Origin: Micromonospora haikouensis
GTDB lineage: Bacteria; Actinomycetota; Actinomycetes; Mycobacteriales; Micromonosporaceae
Direction of reading: 5' to 3'
Assembly: GCF_900091595.1 (NCBI RefSeq)
Contig: NZ_FMCW01000024.1
Location: 62,001 to 126,000, forward strand
Length of the DNA stretch: 64,000 bases
A program made the translations under genes and the position numbers. Within the stretch, counting starts at the first letter, position 1. Every line of letters starts with the position of its first letter. The notes under the pieces were generated by a model that was not told the origin of the DNA, made no database searches, and saw only the letters and a list, made by a program, of their open reading frames with translations. Below, in pieces: positions 32,919 through 41,949 of this stretch.

Positions 32919-34475
32919 GTGTCACGACTACGCCCGCTCGCCCCCCTCGTAGCGTCGATCATGATGGTCAGTGCGTGCACCGTCGACGCCGGTGCCGCCG
33001 GCGCCAGCTCCACGGTGCTGCGCATCGGCCTGAGCGCGGAGTCCGGAGCGCTGGACCCGCACGCGTTCACCGGCAATTTCCTGCTGCTCGACGCGATCTA
33101 CGAGCCGTTGGTCACCTACGCGGAGGGCGGCAAGCTGGAGCCGGGGCTCGCGCAGTCGTGGACCGTCGCCGAGGGCGGTAAGCAGGTCACGTTCGACCTG
33201 CGCGACGGGGTCGCCTTCAGCGACGGGACGCCACTGGACTCCGCCGCCGTCAAGTGGAACTTCGACCGGTGGGTCGGGAACAAGAAGTTCACGTTCTTCC
33301 GCGCCTCGCAGATCATCTCGGCCGTGGACACCCCGGACGCGGACACCGTGCGGCTGACGCTGTCCGAGCCGTACGAGCCGCTGTTGCAGGAGCTGTCGAT
33401 CGTGCGGCCGGTGCGGCTGCTCAGCCCGAAGTCCGCGACCGCGAGCGGCGAGTTCCAGAAACCGGTCGGCACCGGGCCCTGGACGGTGGAATCCCAGTCG
33501 GCCACCGGCGTCACGCTGGCCCGCAACGACGCCTACTGGGGGACGAAGCCGAAGCTGGAGAAGCTCGAGTTCAAGGTCATCCCCGACTCGCAGGCCCGCA
33601 TCGACGCGCTCGGCAACGGCGAGCTCGACCTCATCGGTGGCTCGTACCTGGCCCCGATCACGCCGGTGGAGGCCCGGTCGCTGACGGACCGCGCCGACGT
33701 CGCACTGCTCACCGGCGCGCCCGACGTCTCGGTCATCCTCGGGTTCAACGCGAAGGGCCCGGCCGGTGACCGGGCCGTCCGCGAGGCGGTCCGGCAGGCG
33801 GTCGACACCGCCGCCCTGGCGAAGGCGCTGCTGCTGGGCTACGGCGAGCCGGCCCGGCGGGTGTTCCCGCCGGGCGTCCCCGACTCCGGCACCGACCTCC
33901 CACTCGTCGTCGACCAGGACGCCGCCCGCCGCACGCTCGACGCGGCCGGCTACACGCCCAGCGGCGACGCCCGTGTCAAGGACGGCAAGAAGCTCTCTCT
34001 CAAGATGCTCATCCCCGCCGCACCGGCCGAGGGGCAGCTCGACCCGCGCGCCATGGCCGCCGCGATCGCCGCGTCGCTCAAGGAGGTCGGTATCACGGTC
34101 GAGATCGCCCCGGTCGACTCCGCCGCCTACTACGACGAGCGGGCCGAGGGCGCGTACGACATCACGTTCTTCGAGGGGCTCGGCGCGCCGTACGACCCGT
34201 CCGGGTCGATCGTCTCGCTGTTCACCTCCGGCGCCCGGGCCCCGCTGTGGGCGACCCCGGCCACCGAGGACCTGGTCGACAAGGCGCTCTACGCCACCAC
34301 TCCGGCCGCCCGCAGCGCGGCATACCAGGCGCTCTACGACGCGGTGGCCGCCGACGCGGGCTTCGTGCCGTTGGTCTACCGGCCGCGTCTGTGGGCCGTC
34401 CGGGACGCCGTCAAGGGTTTCGCGGTGCCGCCCACCGACGTCGACCTGGAGCTGACCGGAGTCACCGTCGAGTGA
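32919..34475 (+). CDS. Peptide/nickel-type ABC transporter substrate-binding lipoprotein
   Basis: This 518-residue solute-binding protein belongs to family 5 (DppA/OppA/NikA). The N-terminus is a lipoprotein signal with lipobox VSAC, so it should be anchored outside the membrane. LSAESGALDPH, YEPLVTY, LEPGLAQSWTV, FSDGTPLDS and PVGTGPW are family hallmarks. The GTG at 32919 follows CAGGAGAG and places the signal peptide correctly. It starts an operon with two permeases and two ATPases. Family ligands are di/oligopeptides, nickel or metal-chelate complexes, and the residues seen do not decide between them. Confidence 0.92.
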   Translation: MSRLRPLAPLVASIMMVSACTVDAGAAGASSTVLRIGLSAESGALDPHAFTGNFLLLDAIYEPLVTYAEGGKLEPGLAQSWTVAEGGKQVTFDLRDGVAFSDGTPLDSAAVKWNFDRWVGNKKFTFFRASQIISAVDTPDADTVRLTLSEPYEPLLQELSIVRPVRLLSPKSATASGEFQKPVGTGPWTVESQSATGVTLARNDAYWGTKPKLEKLEFKVIPDSQARIDALGNGELDLIGGSYLAPITPVEARSLTDRADVALLTGAPDVSVILGFNAKGPAGDRAVREAVRQAVDTAALAKALLLGYGEPARRVFPPGVPDSGTDLPLVVDQDAARRTLDAAGYTPSGDARVKDGKKLSLKMLIPAAPAEGQLDPRAMAAAIAASLKEVGITVEIAPVDSAAYYDERAEGAYDITFFEGLGAPYDPSGSIVSLFTSGARAPLWATPATEDLVDKALYATTPAARSAAYQALYDAVAADAGFVPLVYRPRLWAVRDAVKGFAVPPTDVDLELTGVTVE

Positions 34476-35437
34476 GGGTGCCCGATCGCCTGGTCGCCGC
34501 CGGTGGGTACGTCACGCGCTGGGCCGCCGACACGGTCGGGGTGCTGCTGGCCATGTCGGTCGGCACGTTCGCCCTGGTGCTGCTCGCCCGTGGCGACCCG
34601 GCGGCGGTGCTCGCGGCGACCCGGGCCGGACGCCCGGCCACGCCCGAGCAGATCGAGGCGGTCCGCGTCGAGCTCGGCCTCGACGACCCCGCCCCGGTGC
34701 GGTACCTGAGGTGGCTCGCCCATGCCAGCACCGGCGACTTCGGGCTGTCGCTGCGGACGAACACCCCGGTGGGACCCGAGGTCGCCGACCGGCTGGGGGT
34801 CACGTTCGGGCTGGTCGCCGGCTCGGCGACGGTTGCGCTCGTGGTCGGGTTGGCGGTCGGCGTCGCCGGGGCGGTGCTGCCGCGAGGGCCGCTGCGTGGT
34901 GCCCTACGAATCGGCGCGCTGCTGGTCACGTCGGTGCCGGCGTTCTGGCTGAGCTACCTGCTGGTGCTGTTCCTGGCGCTGCGTCTGCACCTGGTGCCGA
35001 CGTCGGGAATGGCGGGCCCGCGGACGTGGCTCATGCCGATGGCGGTGCTCGGCCTGCCGGCGGCCGGTGTGCTCAGCCGGGTCGTCGCGGTCACGCTGCG
35101 CGAGGCGTTGGACCGGCCGTACGTGCGCGCGGCGCAGGCGCGGGGGAGCCGCCCGCTGTCGATCGTGCTCCGGGACGGCCTGCCCAACGCGGCCGGGCCG
35201 ATCCTGTCGGTGGCGGGGTTCGGCATCGGCAGCCTCCTGGTCGCCACCGTCGTGGTGGAGAAGATCTTCGGCTGGCCCGGCCTCGGGGCCTACTTCGTGC
35301 AGGCGGCCGGGGCGCGGGACGTGCCGGCGCTGCAGGCCGCCGTGCTCGTCATGGGCGGCGGGTTCATCCTGGCCAACCGGTGCGCCGACGTCCTGCACGG
35401 CCTCATCGACCCACGCGCCCGCCGGAGCTCGTCGTGA
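34472..35437 (+). CDS. ABC transporter permease (DppB/NikB type)
   Basis: This 321-residue inner-membrane permease has six predicted hydrophobic segments. It carries a conserved N-terminal helix, RVELGLDDPAPVRYL before the periplasmic loop, and the EAA-type cytoplasmic loop VTLREALDRPYVRAAQARG that contacts the ATPase. The GTG at 34472 overlaps the stop of the binding-protein gene (GTGA) and begins VRVPDR. It pairs with the second permease fused to an ATPase downstream. Confidence 0.9.
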   Translation: MRVPDRLVAAGGYVTRWAADTVGVLLAMSVGTFALVLLARGDPAAVLAATRAGRPATPEQIEAVRVELGLDDPAPVRYLRWLAHASTGDFGLSLRTNTPVGPEVADRLGVTFGLVAGSATVALVVGLAVGVAGAVLPRGPLRGALRIGALLVTSVPAFWLSYLLVLFLALRLHLVPTSGMAGPRTWLMPMAVLGLPAAGVLSRVVAVTLREALDRPYVRAAQARGSRPLSIVLRDGLPNAAGPILSVAGFGIGSLLVATVVVEKIFGWPGLGAYFVQAAGARDVPALQAAVLVMGGGFILANRCADVLHGLIDPRARRSSS

Positions 35438-37290
35438 ACCGCGGCAGGGCGCGGACGACGCTGGTCGCGGTGCCGCTGGTCGTGTTCGTGGTGGCGGGAC
35501 TGCTGGCGCCGCTGATCGCCCCGGCAGACCCCACCGCCAACGACCTCGCGGCCGGTCTGGCGTCGCCGTCTGCCGAGCACCTTCTCGGCACCGACCAGCT
35601 CGGCCGCGACCAGCTCAGCCGGCTGCTCTACGGCGCGCAGATCTCCCTGGCGATCACGGCGGCGGTGCTGGCCATCTCACTGACCGCCGGTGCGGTCGTC
35701 GGCACCGTGGCCGGCTACGCGGGCGGATGGGTCGACCGCGTGGTCTCCCGGGTGATCGACGTGGTCGTGTCACTGCCGGGGATGCTGGTGGCGCTCGCGG
35801 TGATCGGAGTACGCGGCCCCGGCGTGGACAACCTGATCCTCGCGCTCGCGCTGTGGTCGTGGGCGCCGTACGCCCGGATCGCGCGGGCCCGCGTCGCCAG
35901 CCTGCGCGACAGCCCGCACCTGGACGCCCTGCGCCTGCTCGGCGCCGGTCACGGCCGGATCGTCGGCCGGCACCTGCTGCCGTTGGCGCTCGCGCCCTGC
36001 CTGGTCTACGCCAGCACCGACGTCGGCACCGTCGTGCTCGCCGTCGCCACGCTGAGTTTCCTCGGCCTCGGGGTCGCCCCGCCGTCCGCGGAGTGGGGCC
36101 AGATGCTCATCGAGGGGCGGCCGTTCCTGGCCTCCGCGTGGTGGCTGGCCTACCCGCCCGGTGTCGCGATCACGGCCGTGGTGTTCGCCAGCAACCTGCT
36201 CGGCGAACGGCTCGCGGCCGGTGCGGAACGACCGTCGATCATCCGCCTGGTCCGCCCGGGACGGATCCGCCGCGCCACCCGGCCGGCGGCGTCCCCCGAT
36301 CCGGGCACCGTGCTGCGGGTGCGGGACCTGTCCGTCACGTATCCCGACGGCAGCGCTTCCCGGCGCGTCGTCGCCGGGATGTCCTACGAGGTGCGGCGCG
36401 GGCAGGTGCTCGCGTTCGTCGGCGAGACCGGCAGCGGCAAGACCACGGCCGCTCTCGCGCCGTTCGGGCTGCTCGACCCGAGCGCGGCGGTGACCGGCTC
36501 CGCGCTGCTGGACACCCACGAGCTGATCGGTCTCGCCCCGGGCGAGCGGCGCCGGATCAACGGCCGCAGGGTCGGCGTGGTCTTCCAGGACAGCGGCGCG
36601 TTCCTCAACCCGTTACGGACCATCGGCGCGCACGTCGACGAGGCCGTCCGCAATGCCGGCCGGGGCGGACGGCGGGCCGCGACCCGCCGGGTCAGCGGGG
36701 AACTGCTGCGGCTGGCCGGTCTGCCGGATCCGGTGGCGGTCGCCCGCCAGTTCCCGCACCAGCTGTCCGGCGGCATGCGTCAGCGGGCGCAGATCGCCAT
36801 CGCGCTCGCCGGTGAGCCGGAGCTGCTGGTCGCCGACGAGCCGACGTCCGCCCTCGACGCGACCGTGCAGGCGCAGCTGCTCGACCTGCTCGCGCGGCTG
36901 CGCGACGAGCTGGGCATGGCGATGATCATCGTCAGTCACGACCTGGCGGTGGTGTCGCGGGTCGCCGACACCGTGGCCGTCGTGTACGGCGGCCGGATCG
37001 TGGAGTCGGGCCCGGCCACTGACCTGATCGACGAGCCGGACCATCCCTACACGCGTGGGCTGCTGGACGCCGTGCCGCGTCCCAGGACGGCGCCGGGCAC
37101 CCGGTTCCGCACCATGCCGGGCCTCGCCGGAGGCGGCCCGGACGACCTCGCCGGCTGCGGCTTCGCGCCCCGGTGCCCGCTACGCCAGGACAGCTGCGAC
37201 CACGAGCCCCCGGCCCTGCAACCGCTGCTTCCGGCGACCGCGCACCGGTCGGCGTGCCTGCACCCGCCGACCAGGGAGGGCTCGTGCTAG
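35434..37290 (+). CDS. ABC transporter permease-ATPase fusion (DppC-DppD type)
   Basis: This is a 618-residue fusion. Residues ~1-270 are a DppC/NikC-type permease (DQLGRDQLSRLLYG, the EAA-like loop ARVASLRDSPHLDALRLLG). Residues ~285-615 are the DppD-type ATPase with Walker A GETGSGKTT, signature LSGGMRQR, Walker B LLVADEP and a Cys-rich C-terminal oligopeptide-transporter extension (GCGFAPRCP). In most systems these are separate genes. The GTG at 35434 overlaps the first permease stop. Fusion enforces stoichiometry of one half of the transporter. Confidence 0.92.
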   Translation: MNRGRARTTLVAVPLVVFVVAGLLAPLIAPADPTANDLAAGLASPSAEHLLGTDQLGRDQLSRLLYGAQISLAITAAVLAISLTAGAVVGTVAGYAGGWVDRVVSRVIDVVVSLPGMLVALAVIGVRGPGVDNLILALALWSWAPYARIARARVASLRDSPHLDALRLLGAGHGRIVGRHLLPLALAPCLVYASTDVGTVVLAVATLSFLGLGVAPPSAEWGQMLIEGRPFLASAWWLAYPPGVAITAVVFASNLLGERLAAGAERPSIIRLVRPGRIRRATRPAASPDPGTVLRVRDLSVTYPDGSASRRVVAGMSYEVRRGQVLAFVGETGSGKTTAALAPFGLLDPSAAVTGSALLDTHELIGLAPGERRRINGRRVGVVFQDSGAFLNPLRTIGAHVDEAVRNAGRGGRRAATRRVSGELLRLAGLPDPVAVARQFPHQLSGGMRQRAQIAIALAGEPELLVADEPTSALDATVQAQLLDLLARLRDELGMAMIIVSHDLAVVSRVADTVAVVYGGRIVESGPATDLIDEPDHPYTRGLLDAVPRPRTAPGTRFRTMPGLAGGGPDDLAGCGFAPRCPLRQDSCDHEPPALQPLLPATAHRSACLHPPTREGSC

Positions 37291-38081
37291 CAGTCGATCG
37301 GGTGAGCGCCGGCTACGGTGCCGTCGGGACGGTGGTCGAGGACGTCACGCTGCGGGTGGCGGCCGGTGAGATCGTCGGGCTGGTCGGCGAGTCCGGCTGC
37401 GGCAAGACGACGCTGGCGCGGGTCGTCACCGGCCTGCACCGCCCCCGCACCGGGACGGTTCACCTCGCGGGCGTCGACGTGCACGCGTTGCGGGGCCGGG
37501 CGTTGCGGGCGCACCGTCGTCAGATCCAGATGGTGTTCCAGGATCCCTTCCTGACGCTCAGCCCTCGGCAGACGATCCGGCAGGCGATCACCGAGCCGCT
37601 GCAGATCCACCGGATCGGTGACGCGCGGTCCCGGTCCGCGCGCGTGGACGAGCTGCTGGACCTCGTCGGGCTCGACCCCACGCTGGGTGACCGCCGACCC
37701 GGGCAACTCTCCGGAGGGCAGCAGCAGCGGGTGGCGATCGCCCGCGCGCTGGCGCTGCAACCGCGGCTGCTGATCTGCGACGAGCCGGTCACCGCCCTCG
37801 ACGTGTCGGTGCAGGCGAAGGTCCTCAACCTGCTCTGCGACCTGCGGGACCAGCTTGAGTTCGGTTGCCTGTTCATCACCCACGACCTCGCGGTCGTCGC
37901 GCAGCTCGCCGACCGGATCGCGGTCATGAGGGGCGGTCGGATCGTCGAGCAGGGCCCGACCGGGCAGGTCACCGACCAGCCCGCACATCCGTACACAAAG
38001 ACCCTTCTCGCGCTCGGAATCAACGATGGGCGTCGATCGGTGGGAACCCTGGGCCCCACCCGCCCGACCTATCCATCGTGA
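37284..38081 (+). CDS. ABC transporter ATP-binding protein (DppF type)
   Basis: This 265-residue ATPase has Walker A GESGCGKTT, Q-loop FQDPFLTL, signature LSGGQQQR, Walker B LLICDEP and H-loop ITHDLAVV. The GTG at 37284 overlaps the end of the fused ATPase gene and follows GGGAGGG; in-frame codons further upstream lie inside that gene. It completes an importer of one binding protein, two permease domains and two ATPase domains. Its stop overlaps the ATP-grasp start as GTGA, tying import to the biosynthetic genes. Confidence 0.93.
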   Translation: MLAVDRVSAGYGAVGTVVEDVTLRVAAGEIVGLVGESGCGKTTLARVVTGLHRPRTGTVHLAGVDVHALRGRALRAHRRQIQMVFQDPFLTLSPRQTIRQAITEPLQIHRIGDARSRSARVDELLDLVGLDPTLGDRRPGQLSGGQQQRVAIARALALQPRLLICDEPVTALDVSVQAKVLNLLCDLRDQLEFGCLFITHDLAVVAQLADRIAVMRGGRIVEQGPTGQVTDQPAHPYTKTLLALGINDGRRSVGTLGPTRPTYPS

Positions 38082-39301
38082 CCATCGCGTGCATCGAGAT
38101 GCTCTCCTTCGGCCTCGCCCACCTCGCCAGGGCCGCCCACTCCTGCGGTGAGCGGCTGGCGCTGCTGACCGGTGTCGAGCCGCTCTACCTCCACGAGCCG
38201 GCCACGCTGCCGCCGGGCACGATCGACGTGATACCGGTCGACACGCAAGACCGCCGGGAGGTCACCAGAGCCCTGCGCGCGATCGGCGACCTGCGCGGCC
38301 TGATCAGCTCGACGGACACCTGGGGAGTGACCGGCGCCGAACTCGCCGCCGAGTTCGGCCTGCCCGGCATCGACCCGGCGGTCATCCGGCTGGCCCGCGA
38401 CAAGGCGCGCGTCCGCGACCTGCTGCACCGCAGCGGCCTGAGCCGGGTCGTGCCCTTCCCCGTGGACGACGTGGCCACGGTGAGCCTCGACCGGCTCGCC
38501 TCGGCGGTCGGGCTGCCCGCTGTCGTCAAGGACACCGCCGGCACCAGCAGCGCGAACGTGTGGCTCGTCCGCGACGCCGACGACCTCGCCCGCCTCCGCC
38601 GCGAGGCCGCGGACGCGGCACTGTTCGGGAGCCTGTTCGCCGAGCCGTTCCTGCCCGGGCCCGTCTACAGCGCCGAGACCGTGACCTGGGCCGGGCAGAC
38701 CAGGCTGCTGGGACTGTCGAGCCGGCTCATGTCGGCCCAGCCGTGGTTCCGGGAGGACGTGACGGCGTTCCCCGTGGCGCTGCCACCCGACGAGCTCCGC
38801 GAGATCGAGGCGTGGGTCGGCGCGGTGCTGGCGGCCCTCGGTTACACCGACCGGTTCGCGCACATCGAGATCGCCATGACCATCGACGGGCCGCAGCTGA
38901 TCGAGGTGAACCCCCGCATCGGTGGCGCGCTGGTCGGCGAGGCGATGTGCCGCGCGCTCGGGGTCAACGTCTACGCCGGCCTCGTCGACCTCGCGCTCGG
39001 TCGCCGCCCCCGCCTGCTCGACGCGGCCCTGCCCGGAGGCCCGGCGGTGGCGTTCGTCCTGGCCTACCCGCAGCAGGCCGGTGAACTCGTCGCCGTGCAC
39101 GGGACCGACGACCTGCACCGCTATCCGGGACAACCGCGCTGGTATCCGACCAAGGCCATCGGCGCCCGCATCGCGCACGTCGCCGACGGGCGTGGCTACG
39201 CCGGCATCGTGCTCGCCGAAGGACCGACCGCCGAGATCGCCACGCATCGTGCCGTCGCCGCGGCGGGCGCGGTCCACGTTCGCACCCGCCAGTCGTGCTA
39301 G
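38078..39301 (+). CDS. ATP-grasp ligase
   Basis: This 407-residue ATP-grasp family ligase forms amide or ester bonds through an acyl-phosphate. It shows the preATP-grasp Rossmann-like N-terminus, ARDKARVRDLL, a P-loop-like VVKDTAGTSSANV, and the metal-binding C-terminal signature HIEIAMTIDGPQLIEVNPR with the Glu and Asn ligands. This subgroup includes L-amino-acid ligases making dipeptides. The GTG at 38078 overlaps the ATPase stop. Beside a dipeptide-epimerase-like gene and a peptide importer, a dipeptide or small-peptide ligase role is the best inference. Its stop codon shares a CTAG with the opposing methyltransferase gene. Confidence 0.9.
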   Translation: MTIACIEMLSFGLAHLARAAHSCGERLALLTGVEPLYLHEPATLPPGTIDVIPVDTQDRREVTRALRAIGDLRGLISSTDTWGVTGAELAAEFGLPGIDPAVIRLARDKARVRDLLHRSGLSRVVPFPVDDVATVSLDRLASAVGLPAVVKDTAGTSSANVWLVRDADDLARLRREAADAALFGSLFAEPFLPGPVYSAETVTWAGQTRLLGLSSRLMSAQPWFREDVTAFPVALPPDELREIEAWVGAVLAALGYTDRFAHIEIAMTIDGPQLIEVNPRIGGALVGEAMCRALGVNVYAGLVDLALGRRPRLLDAALPGGPAVAFVLAYPQQAGELVAVHGTDDLHRYPGQPRWYPTKAIGARIAHVADGRGYAGIVLAEGPTAEIATHRAVAAAGAVHVRTRQSC

Positions 39302-40035
39302 CCGCGTCGGCCGCGCACGATCAGCCGCCGGGCGTGGTTGTCGAACGGCTCCCCGTCGAAGCCGCCGAAGCAGTCGACGTCGGCGAAGCCCGCCTCGCGG
39401 AGCATCCCCTTGAGCTCGGCGGCGCTGTAGAGCGCGTGCTCGACGACGGCCGTGCGCGCCTGACCGCCCCGGACCAGGAGGAAGTCGTCCCGGAACCGGG
39501 TCCAGCCGGCGAGGACCGTGCCGCGCACGACGAGCGTGCCACCGTCGACATCGATGATCTTCGGGGCGAGGCCGTCGCGGGCCGCGATCTCCTTGCCGTA
39601 CAGGTCGATGAGCGCCCGACCACCGGGCTTGAGGCTGGTCAGCACGTTGCGCAGCACCCGCATGTTCTGGTCGTGGTCGGCGAACAACCCGAACGACGTG
39701 TACATGCTGATCGCGAGGTCGTACCGGTCCGGCTCGACGAACTCACGCATGTCGGCCCGGACGAGCCGGATGTCGACGCCGGCGGCGGACGCGGCCGTCG
39801 CGGCCCGGTCGAGCAGCGCCGCGCTGAGGTCCACGCCGGTGACCGCCGCGCCCCGGCGGGCCAGCGGAATCGTGTACATCCCCGGCCCGCACCCCAGATC
39901 CAGCACGGCGGCCCCGGCCGGCAGGCGCAGCAGCGGAGACGTCGACACCCGCGCCTCGGCCTCGGCGGCACGCCCGGCGGAGAACATCACCTCCGCGAAC
40001 CCGGTCCACAACGCCTCGTCCTCGAACCACTCCAT
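39298..40035 (-). CDS. SAM-dependent methyltransferase (paralogue 1)
   Basis: This class I methyltransferase of 245 residues has AAVLDLGCGPGMYTIPLA (motif I), an acidic residue in VTGVDLS, then DLAISMYTSFGLF and LKPGGRALID. The first residues MEWFEDEALWTGF are nearly shared with the gene at 41.2 kb, and the two align along their whole length, so they are duplicates. It is on the minus strand within an otherwise plus-strand set. Its TAG stop shares the bases CTAG with the ATP-grasp stop. The ATG at 40033-40035 is chosen by alignment with its paralogue. Confidence 0.9.
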   Translation of the reverse strand: MEWFEDEALWTGFAEVMFSAGRAAEAEARVSTSPLLRLPAGAAVLDLGCGPGMYTIPLARRGAAVTGVDLSAALLDRAATAASAAGVDIRLVRADMREFVEPDRYDLAISMYTSFGLFADHDQNMRVLRNVLTSLKPGGRALIDLYGKEIAARDGLAPKIIDVDGGTLVVRGTVLAGWTRFRDDFLLVRGGQARTAVVEHALYSAAELKGMLREAGFADVDCFGGFDGEPFDNHARRLIVRGRRG

Positions 40036-40133
40036 CACCACTCCATCCGCCGCCGTTGATGTCCGCCGCGTCTGATAGTCGTCGCCGGGCCTGCGCTGGT
40101 TCCGGCAAGCCGCACAATCGGGAGGACTCGCCC

Positions 40134-41144
40134 ATGGAACTGTCCGTCCGCCGCGAGACACTGCGGCTCATCGAGGTGGTGCGCAGCTCCCGGGGCGAGA
40201 TCGACTCCGTCGGGACCTGCATGGTCACCCTGACGCACGACGGGATCACCGCCTACGGCGAAGGCACACCGACCGGGTACGACGGCGTCACCGCCGACGA
40301 CGTCGTGGCGGCAATCGACGCCGACGCGGTGGCGGTGCTCGGACGGGACCTGCGGGACCCGGAGGGCGTCCTCGACCGGATCGGTAGGTGGGACGCGCCC
40401 GCAGGTGCCCGGATGGCACTCGACGGCGCCGTGCACGACTGGATCGGCAAAGCCGCCGGGCAGCCGACCTGGAAGCTGTCCGGCGCGGCCCGAACGCTCG
40501 GACCGACCGTCTACACGATCTCCATGGCAGGACCCGAAGCGGCGGCGAACGCGGTCCGCAACGCGCCGGCGGTGGGCGCCTTCAAGGTGAAGGTCGGCGG
40601 CCCCGGCGACATCGCATCCCTCGAAGCGATCCGGGCGGTCACCCCGCTGCCGGTCCGCATCGACGCCAACGAGGCGTGGGACCTCGACACCGCCCGCGCG
40701 CTCACCCCCCACCTGCGGCGGCTCGGCATCCAACTGATCGAGCAGCCGTTCCCGGTGACCGCGATCGACGACTACCACCGCTACCGGGAGGTGCCCGACC
40801 GGCTGCCGGTCTTCCTCGACGAGGGCTGCACCGACGAGGCGAGCGTCCAGGACGCCCGGTCGTACGCCGACGGTTTCGTCGTGAAGCTGTGCAAGTCCGG
40901 CGGGATCCGCGGCGCCCGGCGGGTGATGCAGGCCGGCCGGCGGGCCGGGCTCGGCACCATGATCAGCTGCATGTGCGAGTCGGAGCTGGCCATCAGCCAG
41001 GCCGCGCAGCTCGCACCGCTGGCCGACCACATCGACCTCGACGGCCACCTGTACCTGCGGGAACCACCCTTCCAGGGCCTCGGTCTGGAGGACGGTCGGA
41101 TCGTCCTGGGCGACGCACCCGGACTGGGCGTCGTGCCGTCGTGA
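40134..41144 (+). CDS. Enolase-superfamily dipeptide-epimerase-like protein
   Basis: This 336-residue protein belongs to the muconate-lactonising-enzyme subgroup. The first catalytic Lys lies in AFKVKVGG (K-x-K), the metal ligands in RIDANEAWD, LIEQPF and FLDEGC, and the second catalytic Lys in VVKLCKSGG. This spacing, including the C-x-C-E-S segment near the C-terminus, is that of L-Ala-D/L-Glu and related dipeptide epimerases. The ATG at 40134 follows GGAGG. It may epimerise the residue of a dipeptide made by the ATP-grasp ligase. Dipeptide specificity is inferred from subgroup and context only. Confidence 0.85.
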   Translation: MELSVRRETLRLIEVVRSSRGEIDSVGTCMVTLTHDGITAYGEGTPTGYDGVTADDVVAAIDADAVAVLGRDLRDPEGVLDRIGRWDAPAGARMALDGAVHDWIGKAAGQPTWKLSGAARTLGPTVYTISMAGPEAAANAVRNAPAVGAFKVKVGGPGDIASLEAIRAVTPLPVRIDANEAWDLDTARALTPHLRRLGIQLIEQPFPVTAIDDYHRYREVPDRLPVFLDEGCTDEASVQDARSYADGFVVKLCKSGGIRGARRVMQAGRRAGLGTMISCMCESELAISQAAQLAPLADHIDLDGHLYLREPPFQGLGLEDGRIVLGDAPGLGVVPS

Positions 41145-41211
41145 GGAACTTTCCCGGTCATCGATACGACGTGTCGACAGGACGCGGGGCGCCGCGCGAT
41201 GGGAGGCCACG

Positions 41212-41949
41212 GTGAGCTGGTACGAGGATCTGTCCCTGTGGTCCGGCTTCTCGGACGTGCTCTTCTCCGCCGAGCGGGCCCGGCACGCCGCCGAGCTGGT
41301 GGCCACCTCGCCGCTGTTGGCGTTCCCGCCGGGAAGCCGCGTGCTCGACCAGGGCTGTGGTGTCGGCTTCTTCGCGGTGCCGCTGGCGCGTCAGGGCCAC
41401 CGGGTGACCGGCGTGGACATCCACCGCGAGCTGCTCGACCGGGCCGAAGCCGAGGCGGCCGGCACCGGGGCCGGGCCGTCGTTCGTCCGCGCGGACGTGC
41501 GCGAGTACGTGTCGCCGGACGCGTTCGACGTCGTGGTGAACATGTACACGTCCTTCGGGTACTTCGACGAGCACGACGACAACCTCCAGGTCCTGCGCAA
41601 CGCGTACCGCTGCCTGGTGCCCGGTGGAACGCTGATCGTCGACCTGCTGAGCAAGGAGGTCTACGCCTCCTGGGTGGGGCCGCCGAAGATCGTCGACGTG
41701 CCCGGCGGCATGGTGGTCATGCGCGACACGATCCTCGACGACTGGACCCGGTACCGCACCGACTGGACGCTGGTCCGCGGCGACCGCGCCGAGCACACCT
41801 CGCTCACCTGCTGGGTCTACAGCGCCGCGGAGCTGACGGACATGGTCGCGCAGGCCGGGTTCGAAAAGGTCGAGTGCTTCGGAGACTTCGCCGGCGGACC
41901 GTACGACGGCGCGGCCACCAGGCTGATCGTCCGGGGAACCAAGGCGTGA
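41212..41949 (+). CDS. SAM-dependent methyltransferase (paralogue 2)
   Basis: This 245-residue class I methyltransferase is a clear duplicate of the minus-strand gene at 39.3-40.0 kb. It has SWYEDLSLWSGFSDVLFSA, SRVLDQGCGVGFFAVPLA (motif I), GVDIHRELLD, NMYTSFGYF and LVPGGTLIVDL. The GTG at 41212 follows GGGAGG. It is coupled to the MFS gene by GTGA overlap. Two retained copies suggest two different methylation positions or substrates in the pathway. Confidence 0.9.
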   Translation: MSWYEDLSLWSGFSDVLFSAERARHAAELVATSPLLAFPPGSRVLDQGCGVGFFAVPLARQGHRVTGVDIHRELLDRAEAEAAGTGAGPSFVRADVREYVSPDAFDVVVNMYTSFGYFDEHDDNLQVLRNAYRCLVPGGTLIVDLLSKEVYASWVGPPKIVDVPGGMVVMRDTILDDWTRYRTDWTLVRGDRAEHTSLTCWVYSAAELTDMVAQAGFEKVECFGDFAGGPYDGAATRLIVRGTKA

